Of a stretch of 64,000 nucleotides of DNA, positions 53,365 through 61,626 are shown in pieces (within the stretch, counting starts at the first letter, position 1; every line of letters begins with the position of its first letter). Origin of the DNA: CAVURS01 sp963834425 (GTDB lineage: Bacteria; Actinomycetota; Actinomycetes; Actinomycetales; CAVURS01); contig CAWIBR010000008.1 of the NCBI GenBank assembly GCA_963834425.1, positions 124,001 to 188,000 of the forward strand, read 5' to 3'. A program made the position numbers and the translations under genes. The notes beneath the pieces are model-generated. The model worked only from the letters and a program-made list of their open reading frames with translations. It had not been told where the DNA came from and made no database searches.

Positions 53365-54803
53365 TGAGCCAGGCCGTCACGATGGAGCCGAGCAGCACCA
53401 ACCGGGCGAATGCCGCCACGCCGCAGGCGCCTTCGGTCCACAGCAGCGACAGCGGTTCGGGCGAGGAGTTCGCCGCCCAGCTCCGGCAGGCGGACTCGGC
53501 GACCGAGCGGTCGACGACGGCGCGTAGCGAGCGGCGAAGCTCGGCGGCTCGGCCGATCCACGCCAAGACCGCGCGGCGGCCGAACGACAGCCGGCCCGGT
53601 GACGGCCCGACCGCGTCCGCCGACAACCAGGCGTCTGCACCAGCCACCGACCGGACCGGATCCGCCGCTGGCTCGCCAGGCACGGCCGACGGGAGCGTCC
53701 AGCCGCTCGTCGCTGACGCCTCCGGCGACGCGACCACGGGAGCCGTCAGCGGTGCGACCGACCCGACAACCGACGCGACCCGACCGACAGCGACCGACCC
53801 GACAGCGACCGACCCGACCAATGGCGACCCGACCGGCGGCCCGATCGTCGCGGCATCGGCGGCCTCCTCGCCTGGTCCCCAGGCAGGCTCGGCGGCCGTC
53901 ACCGGCGCGCCGGACCCGGCCACCGCCATGATCGCGGGCGCGATCGATCAGTCCCGGCCGCCGGGGACCACGGGTCGCGGCTCCGTCCTGGGCGAGATGC
54001 ACGGTGCGCCACTGGACGGTCGTCCGGGTGCGCACCGGGCCGGGGTCGCACGGCCAGGCCTACCCAAGGGCGCGGGGGCGGCGGAGAACTACCCCGTGAT
54101 CAGCGCCGACGCGCCAGCACGGATCGATCCCGGCGCCGTCAGCGGCGCGAGCACCGATCTGGCGTCCGCGCTCGCCGCCGCCGTCAACGCTGAGAACGGG
54201 GCCGGTCGTGCGGCTTCCGTGTCCGACCCGGCCGGCCAGAGTGCCGGCGTACCAACGGTTTCGGTCGTCTCAACCGTCGCAGCGGCAGCGCCGGTCGCCG
54301 GCTCGACCGCTCTTGGGGCGAGCGACGGGACGTCCGCCCAGCCCGGTGTGGCCGGTCAGCTGGCCGCCAGCCTGCAGTCCCTGCGCGGACGCGAGGACGG
54401 CGTGCACGTCCTCACGGTGCGGCTGCACCCGGACGAGCTCGGCCCGGTGCGGGTGGTCGCGCGAATGACCGGAAACGACGTGCAGCTGCGCGTCACCACC
54501 AGCACGGTAGCTGCGGCAGCCGCGGTGACCGAAGCCGGCCCGCGCCTGCATGACGCGCTGGCCGGCGCGGGTCTGAGCGCGACCGGAGTCAGCGTCGACC
54601 ACGACGCCGGCCTGGCCCAGCAGTTCGGGCAGGGCGCAGGCGCATCCGACCCGCGAGCCGGCGCGCACCACAACCCGGGCCACCCGGGCCACCCGGGCCA
54701 CCACGGCGACCGGATCCGCTGTCCCGCAAGCCGATCAGGGGATCGGTGTCGCCGCGAGCATCCCCATCCGGGCCCCCCGACATCCGGAGGCCCGATCACT
54801 TGA
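53364..54803 (+). CDS. fliK: FliK, hook-length control protein (C-terminus possibly shifted)
   Basis: About 480 residues from ATG 53364 overlapping the hydrolase stop. Residues 1-330 are low-complexity Ala/Thr/Asp/Pro with no fixed structure, including repeats like DPTATDPT, as expected for a molecular ruler. The C-terminal switch domain is recognisable: VLTVRLHPDELGPVRVVARM, TGNDVQLRVTTSTVAAAAAV, GPRLHDALAGAGLSATGVSV. The annotated end has a HPG repeat (54675-54702) and then basic sequence. A neighbouring frame from about 54707 reads ATGSAVPQADQGIGVAASIP and ends SLDLHV at 54816, which looks more protein-like, so an indel near 54705 is possible. Confidence 0.87.
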   Translation: MSQAVTMEPSSTNRANAATPQAPSVHSSDSGSGEEFAAQLRQADSATERSTTARSERRSSAARPIHAKTARRPNDSRPGDGPTASADNQASAPATDRTGSAAGSPGTADGSVQPLVADASGDATTGAVSGATDPTTDATRPTATDPTATDPTNGDPTGGPIVAASAASSPGPQAGSAAVTGAPDPATAMIAGAIDQSRPPGTTGRGSVLGEMHGAPLDGRPGAHRAGVARPGLPKGAGAAENYPVISADAPARIDPGAVSGASTDLASALAAAVNAENGAGRAASVSDPAGQSAGVPTVSVVSTVAAAAPVAGSTALGASDGTSAQPGVAGQLAASLQSLRGREDGVHVLTVRLHPDELGPVRVVARMTGNDVQLRVTTSTVAAAAAVTEAGPRLHDALAGAGLSATGVSVDHDAGLAQQFGQGAGASDPRAGAHHNPGHPGHPGHHGDRIRCPASRSGDRCRREHPHPGPPTSGGPIT

Positions 54804-54870
54804 TCTGCACGTCTGAACCCCGACCCCGACGCACCCTCACCAGCCAGCCCGTAGACAGAAGGAGACCCGG

Positions 54871-55362
54871 ATGAGTTCCTCGATCCCGGAGGGCTACACG
54901 CCCATCTCGAGCCTGCCGCTCATCGGCGGCACGAGCACGACGACCACCAGCTCGGTCCAGACCGGCAGCGCGTCCGGCGCGGCCCCCTCGAACGGTTCGA
55001 ACCTCGACGAGAACGACTTCCTCAACCTGCTGGTCGCTCAGCTGAAGTACCAGGACCCGAGCCAGCCGGTCGACAGCTCTCAGTTCATGTCGCAGACCGC
55101 CCAGTTCACCCAGGTCCAGCAGATGGACGAGATGACCAAGGCCACCGAGTCGGTCCTCTCGCTGCAGCAGGGCCTGGCGGCGAGCGCGCTCGTCGGCAAG
55201 ACCGTGCAGTACACGCTCGCCGACGGCACGACCGGCTCCGGGACCGCCGTGTCGGCCAGCTTCGGCGTCGCGTCCAACGCCGAGCCGACCATCCGGGTCG
55301 GCACGCAGGACATCCCGCTCTCCAGCATCACCACTGTCGGCGAGCCCCGCACCACCCCCTGA
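54871..55362 (+). CDS. flgD: FlgD, hook cap/scaffold protein (short form)
   Basis: 163 residues from ATG 54871 after AGAAGGAGACC. N-terminal FlgD signature LDENDFLNLLVAQLKYQDPS, QPVDSSQFMSQTAQFTQVQQ, MDEMTKATESVLSLQQGLAA then ALVGKTVQYTLADGTTGSGT. It lacks the Fn3/tudor C-terminal domains of E. coli FlgD (231 residues), a form found in several Gram-positives. Needed for hook assembly. Confidence 0.94.
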   Translation: MSSSIPEGYTPISSLPLIGGTSTTTTSSVQTGSASGAAPSNGSNLDENDFLNLLVAQLKYQDPSQPVDSSQFMSQTAQFTQVQQMDEMTKATESVLSLQQGLAASALVGKTVQYTLADGTTGSGTAVSASFGVASNAEPTIRVGTQDIPLSSITTVGEPRTTP

Positions 55363-55423
55363 AACCAACCCTTGCCACCACCCATTTCCTGAACCAGCAC
55401 CACTCAGCAGAAAGAAGTCAGCC

Positions 55424-56608
55424 ATGCTTCGGTCTTTGTTCTCCAGCATCAGCGGCATGCGTGCCAACCAGACGATGATGGACGTCGTCGGCAACAACAT
55501 CGCCAACGTCAACACGATCGGCTACAAGTCCTCGTCCGCGATGTTCGAGGACACCCTCAGCCAGATGCTCCAGGGTGCCTCGGCGCCGTCGTCCACCGCA
55601 GGTGGCAGCAACCCGGCCCAGATCGGCCTGGGCGTCCGGTTGGCCGCCATCACGACCAGCTTCACCCAGGGCGCCGCCGAGTCCACCGGCCGGTCGACCG
55701 ACCTGATGCTCCAGGGCGACGGCTTCTTCATCATGCAAGAGGGCGGCCAGCAGGTGTACACCCGCAACGGCTCCTTCGGCTTCGACGCCAGCGGCAACCT
55801 GGTCAACGCCGACGGCGGCCTGGTCCAGGGCTGGCCGGCGATCAACGGCAACGTCGACACCAAGGGGCCGTTGAGCAAGATCAACCTGCCGCTGGGTACG
55901 ACGGTGCCCCCGGTCGACACGACGACGGCCAGCTTCACCGGCAACCTGCCCTCTGACGTCGCCGACGGTTCGGTCCGGACGGCCAAGCTCGACGTCTACG
56001 ACGCTCAGGGCAACGCGCGCTCGCTCACCGCGTCGTACACCAAGGTCGATGCGACGCACTGGAACGTCTCGCTCGACGACGGCGTGAACGCGCCGGTCAC
56101 CGGGACGTTGGACTTCGGCGGCACGCCGACCGGCACCCAGGCCGCCGCCCTGACGCTGAACGACGGCGGCGTCGCGGTGAACCTCGGCAACGTCACCGGC
56201 TACGCGACGATGGACACCATCGCTGCCGACACCCAGAACGGCCAGGCGGCCGGCACGTTGCAGGCGTTCGCGATCGGCCAGGACGGCTCGCTGTCCGGCG
56301 TCTTCTCCAACGGGGTCAAGGAGGTCCTGGCCCAGGTCGCGGTCGCGACCTTCAACAACCCGGACGGCCTGACCAAGAACGGCGACAGCACCTACGGCGC
56401 GACGATCAACTCCGGCCTGGCCCAGATCGGCACGGCCGGCACCGGCTCGCGCGGCCTGATGTCCTCGGGCGTCCTGGAGATGTCCAACGTCGACCTGGCC
56501 CAGGAGTTCAGCAACCTGATCATCGCCCAGCGCGGCTTCCAGGCGAACTCCCGCGTCATCACGGCCAGCGACGAGATCCTGCAAGACCTGGTGAACATGA
56601 AGCAGTAG
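55424..56608 (+). CDS. flgE: FlgE, hook protein
   Basis: 394 residues from ATG 55424: MLRSLFSSISGMRANQTMMD, VVGNNIANVNTIGYKSSSAM (hook/rod signature), LMLQGDGFFIMQEGGQQVYT, then the D1/D2 part and the C-terminal helix LEMSNVDLAQEFSNLIIAQR, GFQANSRVITASDEILQDLV. Frame unbroken. Followed by a hairpin and a 270-bp gap before flbD. Confidence 0.96.
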   Translation: MLRSLFSSISGMRANQTMMDVVGNNIANVNTIGYKSSSAMFEDTLSQMLQGASAPSSTAGGSNPAQIGLGVRLAAITTSFTQGAAESTGRSTDLMLQGDGFFIMQEGGQQVYTRNGSFGFDASGNLVNADGGLVQGWPAINGNVDTKGPLSKINLPLGTTVPPVDTTTASFTGNLPSDVADGSVRTAKLDVYDAQGNARSLTASYTKVDATHWNVSLDDGVNAPVTGTLDFGGTPTGTQAAALTLNDGGVAVNLGNVTGYATMDTIAADTQNGQAAGTLQAFAIGQDGSLSGVFSNGVKEVLAQVAVATFNNPDGLTKNGDSTYGATINSGLAQIGTAGTGSRGLMSSGVLEMSNVDLAQEFSNLIIAQRGFQANSRVITASDEILQDLVNMKQ

Positions 56609-56661
56609 TAACAGCGCTCGTACGACGCCGGGATCCCGCGGCGTACGGCGTGTGGTCCCGG

Positions 56662-56693
56662 ACGGGGCACCTGGCTGCGGCCGGGTGCCCCGT
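56662..56693 (+). terminator. hairpin after flgE
   Basis: ACGGGGCACC (56662-56671) pairs with GGTGCCCCGT (56684-56693), a 10-bp stem with 12-base loop, 54 bp past the flgE stop. The arms end in CGTTCG rather than a U-tract. Suggests the flgB-flgE transcript ends here. Confidence 0.55.
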
Positions 56694-56710
56694 TCGTGTG
56701 TCCTCCGCGG

Positions 56711-56757
56711 GTTGTCAGCACGCACAACAGCAAGGACTCTCGCCTGGTGCTGACAAC
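56711..56757. promoter_or_regulatory. perfect 11-bp inverted repeat upstream of flbD-motAB
   Basis: GTTGTCAGCAC (56711-56721) and GTGCTGACAAC (56747-56757), 25 bp between, 125 bp before flbD. With centres 36 bp apart it could be a pair of sites for one regulator, or a long-loop RNA hairpin. The remaining bases 56758-56881 hold no clear promoter; GCCGATCG at 56768 lacks a matching -35. Confidence 0.55.
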
Positions 56758-56881
56758 TCGTCGTACGCCGATCGGGTGAGCGCCTGGGTGAGGCGCGGCC
56801 GGCGACTCAGAACGTCAGGGGCGTGGCCGATGGGAAGGCGTGCCCACGGACGGGCATCGCAACTCGCCAAGGACGGTAACC

Positions 56882-57181
56882 GTGATCATCCTCACCAAGC
56901 TGTCGGGGGAGCGCTTCGCGCTCAACCCTGACCTCGTGCAACGCGTCGAGGCCAGCCATGACACCGTCGTGACCCTGGTCGACGGTGCCAAGTACCTCGT
57001 CGCGGAGAGCCTCGACGTCGTCGCCGACCGCATGCTCGACTACCGGGTGGCCGTCGTCAGCGGCGCCCAGGAGACCGTGCGCCTGCACCTGGTCTCCGAT
57101 CCGGATGACGACGAGCAACCCGACGACGCCGAGTCGGCGGCCCCGGCCGCTCCGCCCGTGCCGCTGCGCCGGGGTCTGTGA
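56882..57181 (+). CDS. flbD: FlbD-family flagellar protein
   Basis: 99 residues from GTG 56882: MIILTKLSGERFALNPDLVQ, RVEASHDTVVTLVDGAKYLV, AESLDVVADRMLDYRV, matching the short Gram-positive FlbD (Mi.LTrLnG..f.lN.dlIe.iE..PDTvItL..G.k..V.Es.eEv) placed before motA. Function unknown; not related to the Caulobacter FlbD activator. The last 30 residues are an acidic Pro/Ala tail. TGA overlaps the motA ATG. Confidence 0.88.
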   Translation: MIILTKLSGERFALNPDLVQRVEASHDTVVTLVDGAKYLVAESLDVVADRMLDYRVAVVSGAQETVRLHLVSDPDDDEQPDDAESAAPAAPPVPLRRGL

Positions 57182-57948
57182 TGGACCCGGCAACCCTGGT
57201 CGGGATCTTCCTGGCCTTCGGTGCGGTCTTCGGCTCGATGATCATGGAAGGCGGCAGCCCGGCCGCGCTCTTCCTGCCGGCTCCGCTGCTGCTGGTCTTC
57301 GTCGGCACCATCGGCGCGGGAGTGGCCGGCGGCATGCTGAAGGACAGCGTCGGCGTGATCGGGACCCTCAAGAAAGCGTTGCTGTCCAAGGCTCAGGACA
57401 GCCAGGCCACGATCGAGCTGCTCGTGAAGCTGGCCGACCAGGCCCGCCGCGAGGGCCTGCTCGCGCTGGAGGACTCGGTCAAGAACATCGACGACGAGTT
57501 CCTGCGTAACGGTCTGCAGACCGCGATCGACGGCGCCGACCCGGAGGAGCTCGGCGACATCCTGGACGGTCAGATCCAGGCCAAGCGCGCGGCCGACAAG
57601 CACGCCGCGAAGTTCTTCGCCGACATGGGCGGCTACGCGCCGACCATCGGCATCATCGGCACGGTCATCGGTCTGGTCCACGTGCTGGAGAACCTCAGCA
57701 AGCCGGACGAGCTCGGTCACCTGATCGCCGGCGCCTTCGTCGCGACCCTGTGGGGCGTCATGAGCGCCAACGTCATGTGGCTGCCGCTGGCCAGCCGGGC
57801 CAAGCGAGTCTCCGAGCTGGAGTGCCAGCAGATGGAGCTGGTCGTCGAGGGCATCCTGGCGATCCAGTCCGGCACCAACCCGCGGGTCGTCCAGCAACGG
57901 CTGGACAGCCTGCTGCCGCCGGGGTCGGCGCAAAAGGCCGCGGCATGA
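57181..57948 (+). CDS. motA: MotA, stator proton channel subunit
   Basis: 255 residues from ATG 57181: MDPATLVGIFLAFGAVFGSM, LFLPAPLLLVFVGTIGAGVA (TM1-2), long cytoplasmic loop with RREGLLALEDSVKNIDDEFL (contacts FliG), then YAPTIGIIGTVIGLVHVLEN and LIAGAFVATLWGVMSANVMW (TM3-4 with the MotA signature). Frame unbroken; overlaps motB. Confidence 0.95.
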   Translation: MDPATLVGIFLAFGAVFGSMIMEGGSPAALFLPAPLLLVFVGTIGAGVAGGMLKDSVGVIGTLKKALLSKAQDSQATIELLVKLADQARREGLLALEDSVKNIDDEFLRNGLQTAIDGADPEELGDILDGQIQAKRAADKHAAKFFADMGGYAPTIGIIGTVIGLVHVLENLSKPDELGHLIAGAFVATLWGVMSANVMWLPLASRAKRVSELECQQMELVVEGILAIQSGTNPRVVQQRLDSLLPPGSAQKAAA

Positions 57949-58892
57949 GCAGCGGGCGGCGCGGCAAGAAGCACGCCGGCCACGACGAGGAGCACGAGAA
58001 CCACGAGCGTTGGCTGGTGTCGTACGCCGACATGATGACCCTGCTCATGGTCCTGTTCATCGTGCTGTTCGCGATCAGCCAGGTCGACCAGCGCAAGTTC
58101 GCGGCGCTCAAGGACGGCCTGACCGCGGGTTTCGGTGCCAGCGAGAGCGTTCCGATCTCCGGCGGCACCGGCATCAACGAGACCGATGGTGTCGTCCCCG
58201 CGCCGGTGGCCCTCGACGTCGGCCTGGGCATCAAGCAGAACACCACGACCGGTGAGAACAACCGCGCCTACCAAGCCGGCGGGGCCACGAGCGCCACGAG
58301 CGGCAGCGGTACGCCGGGTGCCACGACGCCCGCGCAGAACATCAAGGCGGCCCAGGCCGAGCTGGAGAAGTTCGCCAAGATCGAGCAGAAGATCCGCGAC
58401 TCGCTCAAGGGCACCGGCCTGCAGGACAAGGTCCGCTTCCAGGTGACCGATCGCGGGCTGACCGTCGCGATCATCGCCGACGATGTCTTCTTCGCCAGCG
58501 CGAGCGCCGACCTGCGGCCCAAGGGCGTCGTCGTGCTGCAGTCGGTCGGGCCGGTCCTGGCGCCGCTGCCCAACGACATCTCGGTCGAGGGCAACGCCAA
58601 CAACCTGGCCATCGACAGCGCGATCTATCCCAGCAACTGGGAGCTGTCCGGTGCCCGGGCCAGCTCGGTCGTGCGCTACCTCATCTCCAACGACGGAATC
58701 GACCCAACTCGCCTGTCCGCCACCGGTTTCGGCTCGTCGCGGCCGCTCTACCCAGCCTCCGACTCGCGCAGCGTGAGCTACAACCGGCGGGTTGACCTGG
58801 TCGTGGAGACCACGCAACCGGCCGCCGTACGCGCGCTGCTGCCGAGCCTCGGTGAGAACCTCACCACCCTCGGCACCCCCGGATCGGGGTGA
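57945..58892 (+). CDS. motB: MotB, stator subunit with OmpA-like peptidoglycan anchor
   Basis: 315 residues from ATG 57945. Basic N-terminus, then the single TM with the proton-carrying Asp: RWLVSYADMMTLLMVLFIVL FAISQVDQRKF. A Ser/Thr/Ala linker follows (about 75-130) and the OmpA-C domain: VFFASASADLRPKGVVVLQS, ISVEGNANNLAIDSAIYPSN then WELSGARASSVVRYLI, LSATGFGSSRPLYPASDSRS VSYNRRVDLVV. The phenylalanine-free filter cannot tell H+ from Na+ with certainty, though the VxxxVLFA type suggests H+. Confidence 0.95.
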   Translation: MSSGRRGKKHAGHDEEHENHERWLVSYADMMTLLMVLFIVLFAISQVDQRKFAALKDGLTAGFGASESVPISGGTGINETDGVVPAPVALDVGLGIKQNTTTGENNRAYQAGGATSATSGSGTPGATTPAQNIKAAQAELEKFAKIEQKIRDSLKGTGLQDKVRFQVTDRGLTVAIIADDVFFASASADLRPKGVVVLQSVGPVLAPLPNDISVEGNANNLAIDSAIYPSNWELSGARASSVVRYLISNDGIDPTRLSATGFGSSRPLYPASDSRSVSYNRRVDLVVETTQPAAVRALLPSLGENLTTLGTPGSG

Positions 58893-58967
58893 GCTGATGG
58901 CTAGCCCGACCGCCCAGACCAGCCCACCAGCCCGACCACAACCAGCACGCAACGAGAGGAACGCATC

Positions 58968-59433
58968 ATGGCGACGACGCTCAGCCCGGTCACCGCCGGC
59001 GCGAAGGGCGCACCGGCCGAGGCCGGCGGCGCCGTCACCCCGAAGAAGAGCAAGAAGAAGCTCCTGATCATCCTGCTCGTCCTGCTGCTCGTCGGCGGGG
59101 GAGCGGGCTACAAGCTGACCAAGAAGCCGGCCGGTCCGGCCAAGCCCGTGCCCGGGCGCGGTCGTGCCGCTCGACTCGATCAGCCTCAACCTGGCCGAGA
59201 GCCACTTCCTGAAGATCGGGATCGCCCTGCAGACGGTCAAGGGTGCGCCGAGCACCCTGGACGGCAGTCAGGCGCTGGACCTGGCGATCAGCGAGTTCAG
59301 TGGCAAGACGATGGCCGAGCTGTCGGTGCCGGCCAAGCGGGAGGCCGACAAGGAGGCCTACCTGAAATCGCTGCAAAAGGCCTACAAGGACCAGATCATG
59401 GATGTCTATTTCACGGAATTCGTCATGCAATAG
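58968..59433 (+). CDS. fliL: FliL, stator-associated membrane protein (one frameshift)
   Basis: ATG 58968 after GAGAGGAACG: MATTLSPVTAGAKGAPAEAG, basic KKSKKK then TM LLIILLVLLLVGGGAGYKL. One extra G near 59158 (CCCGGGCGCG) shifts the frame; the rest reads PLDSISLNLAESHFLKIGIA, LQTVKGAPSTLDGSQALDLA ISEFSG and ends MDVYFTEFVMQ at 59433, the FliL C-terminus (I..VyFteFVmQ). About 155 residues; 466 nt = 3n+1. Confidence 0.93.
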
Positions 59434-59503
59434 CAGGCTCGGGACGAGCCCGAACAGGTCACGCAAGGTGAGTTATTGGCCGAACTGTCACTCGATGTGA
59501 CGG

Positions 59504-59530
59504 TCAAGGCGGCAAACCATCTGCCGATAG
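59504..59530 (+). promoter_or_regulatory. possible sigma28-type promoter at the fliM start
   Basis: TCAA (59504-59507), 15 bases, GCCGATAG (59523-59530), close to TAAA-N15-GCCGATAA of sigma28/WhiG. Transcription would begin near 59537-59538, at or after the proposed fliM GTG (59532) and on the in-frame GTG 59538, implying a leaderless message. The fliL-fliM gap (59434-59531) also has a weak GGCTCG-GGA-CGAGCC hairpin (59436-59450). Confidence 0.4.
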
Positions 59531-59531
59531 A

Positions 59532-60476
59532 GTGAACGTGCAGCCGAACGCCTCCCCTGGGCCAGACCTGTCTGGTTCCACGGTGACCCAGCCGCGACGT
59601 CGCGGGACCCCCGTCCCGTATGACTTCCGTCGCCCCACCAAGCTCTCGCGCGAGCATGCCCGGGCGCTCGAAGTTGCCTACGACACCTTCGCGCGGCAGT
59701 GGAGCACCCTGCTCAGCTCGGCCTTGCGGGTGCTCGTCAGCGTCGAGCCGGTCCGGGTCGAGCAGCGGACGTACGACGAGTACGTCAGCGGCCTGCCCTC
59801 GCCGACGACGATGGCGATGTTCGCCCCCGAGCCGTTCGCCGGAGCCGGCGTCCTGCAGTGGCCGGTCGAGCTGTCCCTGGTCTGCATCGACCATCTCCTG
59901 GGCGGGGCTGGGGGCGCCCAGCCGGAGCGCACCCTCACCGAGATCGAGACCGAGCTGGTCCGCAGCCTGGTCGACCGGGTCCTCTCCGAGCTGCGCTACG
60001 CCCTGACCGGCCTGGTCAACCTGACCCCGCGGCTGACCGCGCTGGAGAGCAACCCCCAGTTCGTCCAGGCCGCGGCCGCGGCCGACCTGCTCGCGGTCGC
60101 CGGCTTCACCGTGCGGATCGGCAACGTCGAAGGCCAAGCCAGCGTCGCTCTGCCGATGCCAGCCGTCACCCCGAAGTCGGTTGACCCGGTGACGGATCGC
60201 GGCGCGGAGACCGCCGCCCGGGCGCAGACCCGTAAGGCGATCACCAACTCGGTCCAGGAGGTCGCGATCGAGGTCGCCGCCCGGCTCACTCCGGCCCGGA
60301 TGACCTCGGGAGAGATCATGCAGCTCGCCGTCGGCGATGTCGTCCGCTTCCCCCATCCCGTCAACCGGCCGCTGGACCTGGTCGCCGGTGAATTCGTCTG
60401 CGGCTCGGTCACATTGGGCCAGCAGGGAGCTCGTGTCGCTTGTCTTGTCGTCTCCTCGAGAAAGTCAGTCGGATGA
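59532..60476 (+). CDS. fliM: FliM, motor switch protein
   Basis: 314 residues from GTG 59532; GTG 59538 is an alternative start. PVPYDFRRPTKLSREHARAL, EVAYDTFARQWSTLLSSALR, VRVEQRTYDEYVSGLPSPTT, LSLVCIDHLLGGAGGAQPER and a C-terminal SpoA part IMQLAVGDVVRFPHPVNRPL. The usual N-terminal CheY-binding peptide (xxEIDALL type) is missing; the first 30 residues are Pro/Ser/Arg-rich instead. Part of the rotor C-ring. Overlaps fliN. Confidence 0.93.
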   Translation: MNVQPNASPGPDLSGSTVTQPRRRGTPVPYDFRRPTKLSREHARALEVAYDTFARQWSTLLSSALRVLVSVEPVRVEQRTYDEYVSGLPSPTTMAMFAPEPFAGAGVLQWPVELSLVCIDHLLGGAGGAQPERTLTEIETELVRSLVDRVLSELRYALTGLVNLTPRLTALESNPQFVQAAAAADLLAVAGFTVRIGNVEGQASVALPMPAVTPKSVDPVTDRGAETAARAQTRKAITNSVQEVAIEVAARLTPARMTSGEIMQLAVGDVVRFPHPVNRPLDLVAGEFVCGSVTLGQQGARVACLVVSSRKSVG

Positions 60477-61186
60477 ACACCTACGTCGAAGCGGACGCCC
60501 GCCTCCTCACGGCCGCCACGGCCGCCGCGTCGGTCCTGTGGTCCCCGCAGCCGCTCGAGCCGGCCGACCCGCTGCCCGCGGGGTCGGCGGCCTCGGTGCT
60601 GCCGATCGGTGGGGCCGCGTTCGTCGCGACGTTCACCGGCACGAGCCACGGCACGGTGCTGCTGGTGGTCGACCAGGAGATGGCCGAGTCGTTGCAGGAC
60701 AGCAGCATCGGCGCGCTGTCCCTCGTCGATGCCGCCCGGGGAGTGCTGGAGGCGGCGGCCTCGACCGCCGGGCCGATCGCGCTCGGCACGGTCACTCAGA
60801 CCGAAGCCCTCGACGTGTTGGCCGAGCAGCCCGGGCTGGTCGTCTTCCCGATGACCTCGGCCGGCACGGTGCACGCTGCGCTCGCCATCAGCCTGACCGC
60901 GAACGAGCGGGCCGAGTCCCGCGGTGGCCAGCGCGCGGCGTACGACTTGCTGCTGGACGTCGAGATGGACGTGACGGCCGAGCTCGGCCGGACCCGGATG
61001 ACCGTGCGCAGCCTGCTCGACCTCGAGCCCGGATCGATCGTCGAGCTGGACCGGATGGCCGGCAGCCCGGTCGACCTGCTCGTCAACGGGCGGCTGATCG
61101 CTCGCGGCGAGGTCGTCGTCGTCGACGAGGAGTTCGCCCTGCGGCTCACCGAGATCGTGGCGTCCGCCGTGGAGGCCGAACGCTGA
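60473..61186 (+). CDS. fliN: FliN, switch protein with an N-terminal extension
   Basis: 237 residues from ATG 60473. The C-terminal SpoA domain is classic: LLLDVEMDVTAELGRTRMTV, RSLLDLEPGSIVELDRMAGS then PVDLLVNGRLIARGEVVVVD EEFALRLTEI. The first 150 residues (SVLPIGGAAFVATFTGTSHG, TVLLVVDQEMAESLQDSSIG, ALSLVDAARGVLEAAASTAG) are absent from the short E. coli FliN (137) and recall the CheC/FliM-like middle domain of FliY, though without the CheC phosphatase motif that I could see. Confidence 0.92.
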   Translation: MNTYVEADARLLTAATAAASVLWSPQPLEPADPLPAGSAASVLPIGGAAFVATFTGTSHGTVLLVVDQEMAESLQDSSIGALSLVDAARGVLEAAASTAGPIALGTVTQTEALDVLAEQPGLVVFPMTSAGTVHAALAISLTANERAESRGGQRAAYDLLLDVEMDVTAELGRTRMTVRSLLDLEPGSIVELDRMAGSPVDLLVNGRLIARGEVVVVDEEFALRLTEIVASAVEAER

Positions 61187-61626
61187 TGGGTACCGCGGGG
61201 GTGGCAATCAGGATGATTGCCTCGCTCGCCGCCGTCCTGCTGCTGCTCTTCGTGGTGGCCCGGTTCGCGCGGCGGGGGAGGCCGCGTGGCGACGGTCCCG
61301 ACCTGACCGTGGTGAGCCGCTGCTCGCTGGGCTCCAAGGCGTCGGTCGCTGTGGTCCACCTCGGTGACCGAGCGCTCGTCGTCGGCGTGACCGACCAGAG
61401 CGTCACGTTGCTGTCCGAATCTTCCCTCGCCGAGCTGGTGCCCAGCGCCGCCGCGAGTGAGTCCGAATCCCGTACGGCGAGTGAGGTCGTCGTCCGCCGC
61501 AAGGTGGTCCTCGACCCTTCCTCGCGCCCGGCTGCCACGGATGGCAAGCTCGCTGGGTCCGCCCTGGCGCCAGACACCTGGCGCCGCACCATGGACGCGG
61601 TGCGCGATCTGACGGTTCGTCGGTGA
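61186..61626 (+). CDS. fliO: FliO, export gate assembly protein
   Basis: 146 residues from ATG 61186 overlapping fliN. One TM near the N-terminus (VAIRMIASLAAVLLLLFVVA RFA), then a small beta domain LTVVSRCSLGSKASVAVVHL, GDRALVVGVTDQSVTLLSES, typical of FliO, and a charged tail. Assists FliP assembly in the gate. Overlaps fliP by GTGA. Confidence 0.9.
   Translation: MGTAGVAIRMIASLAAVLLLLFVVARFARRGRPRGDGPDLTVVSRCSLGSKASVAVVHLGDRALVVGVTDQSVTLLSESSLAELVPSAAASESESRTASEVVVRRKVVLDPSSRPAATDGKLAGSALAPDTWRRTMDAVRDLTVRR

Noticed and set aside
53760..53825. Thr/Asp/Pro repeats in fliK as a surface-protein signature
   Set aside because: Low-complexity N-terminal parts are usual for FliK and the conserved C-terminal switch domain is present.
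55418..56725. 435-codon open frame opposite flgE
   Set aside because: Antisense to the intact flgE gene; no ribosome site, no domain.
57717..59255. 512-codon open frame opposite motB and the fliL start
   Set aside because: Overlaps well supported genes on the other strand and shows only compositional bias.
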